Of a stretch of 64,000 bases of DNA, positions 63,791-64,000 are shown piece by piece; position 1 is the stretch's first letter; each line of letters starts with the position of its first letter. The notes beneath the pieces were generated by a model. That model saw only the letters and a program-made list of their open reading frames with translations. It was not told where the DNA came from and ran no database searches. Both the position numbers and the translations under genes were made by a program. The DNA is taken from the NCBI GenBank assembly GCA_026168455.1, contig CM047425.1, positions 45,518,362-45,582,361 on the forward strand, written 5' to 3'. Origin of the DNA: Theocolax elegans. Its lineage: Eukaryota; Arthropoda; Insecta; Hymenoptera; Cerocephalidae.

Positions 63791-64000
63791 TTCATTAACA
63801 ATATTACTTTTGTTGTTGCAGAAATTTCTTGAACTCTCTCAAGCTCATCGTCGAGTTCTCTTTATTTGATGGCACAAAAGGATCCTCAAATTTGTATTGC
63901 ACTTTTTCAAACTCATTTTATTAGTGAATTCCAACTTCGGAAAATTCGGAGTTTTATTTGTGTTAATATTTTTATTTTTCCTTGCTGGTATTGCCCCTGA
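63791..64000 (-). other. Window edge; short protein-like frame on the minus strand
   Basis: From about 63935 down to 63818 the minus strand reads FEKVQYKFEDPFVPSNKE then SLREFKKFLQQQK and a stop. Too short to assign. Confidence 0.2.

Overview
The window looks like transposon-rich intergenic DNA from an insect. A hymenopteran such as an ant is plausible, but nothing in the window proves it. The background is AT-rich and broken by CpG-rich LTRs, and every gene I can recognise belongs to a mobile element. No host protein gene is convincingly present. The best hints are a CpG-rich promoter-like stretch near 60.7-61.1 kb and a few orphan exon-like ORFs.

Layout. 0-3.3 kb: a foldback (long inverted-repeat) element and diverged repeats. 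3.3-20.85 kb: a three-level nest. A foldback element with 28-bp minisatellite arms was split by a hAT transposon (8-bp target duplication CTCAGAAT, five-exon transposase pseudogene on the minus strand). An intron of that transposase was then hit by an almost complete Ty3/gypsy retrotransposon (1233-bp LTRs, gag, pol, plus a third coiled-coil ORF behind a strong splice acceptor). 21-30 kb: palindromic MITE-like elements, a 12-bp satellite, a tRNA-like gene, a 5S-rRNA-derived SINE with a 15-bp target duplication, and a Penelope-like GIY-YIG fragment. 30-37.3 kb: a solo LTR in a TA repeat and two copies of a repeat headed by GC hairpins, each hit by a different MITE. 38-40.5 kb: a LINE endonuclease remnant. 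40.9-54.5 kb: a minus-strand Ty1/copia element (TSD CTTCT) with three phase-matched 5' coding exons, two tandem duplications and a 4.7-kb cut-and-paste transposon inside its pol. 54.8-55.6 kb: a MITE. 56.8-60.3 kb: a TTAA-flanked Kolobok-like element. 56.4, 62.4 and 63.6 kb: three copies of a ~395-bp repeat carrying hammerhead ribozymes of type III layout.

Most notable. The 395-bp repeat has a complete hammerhead core at 63561-63629. Its two loops are complementary over 9 nt. The diverged copy at 62.4 kb keeps an 8-nt complementarity with different bases, so the loop-loop contact covaries. With near-equal unit lengths (394 and 396 bp) and dimer-like arrangement, this suggests a retrozyme-like circular-RNA replicon. 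Second, the copia element carries spliced gag-region exons and a strong enrichment of the word CTAGC across its whole internal sequence. All autonomous elements show stops, frameshifts or duplications, so present-day activity is doubtful except perhaps for the non-autonomous ones. All calls are by eye; no search or folding program was run.
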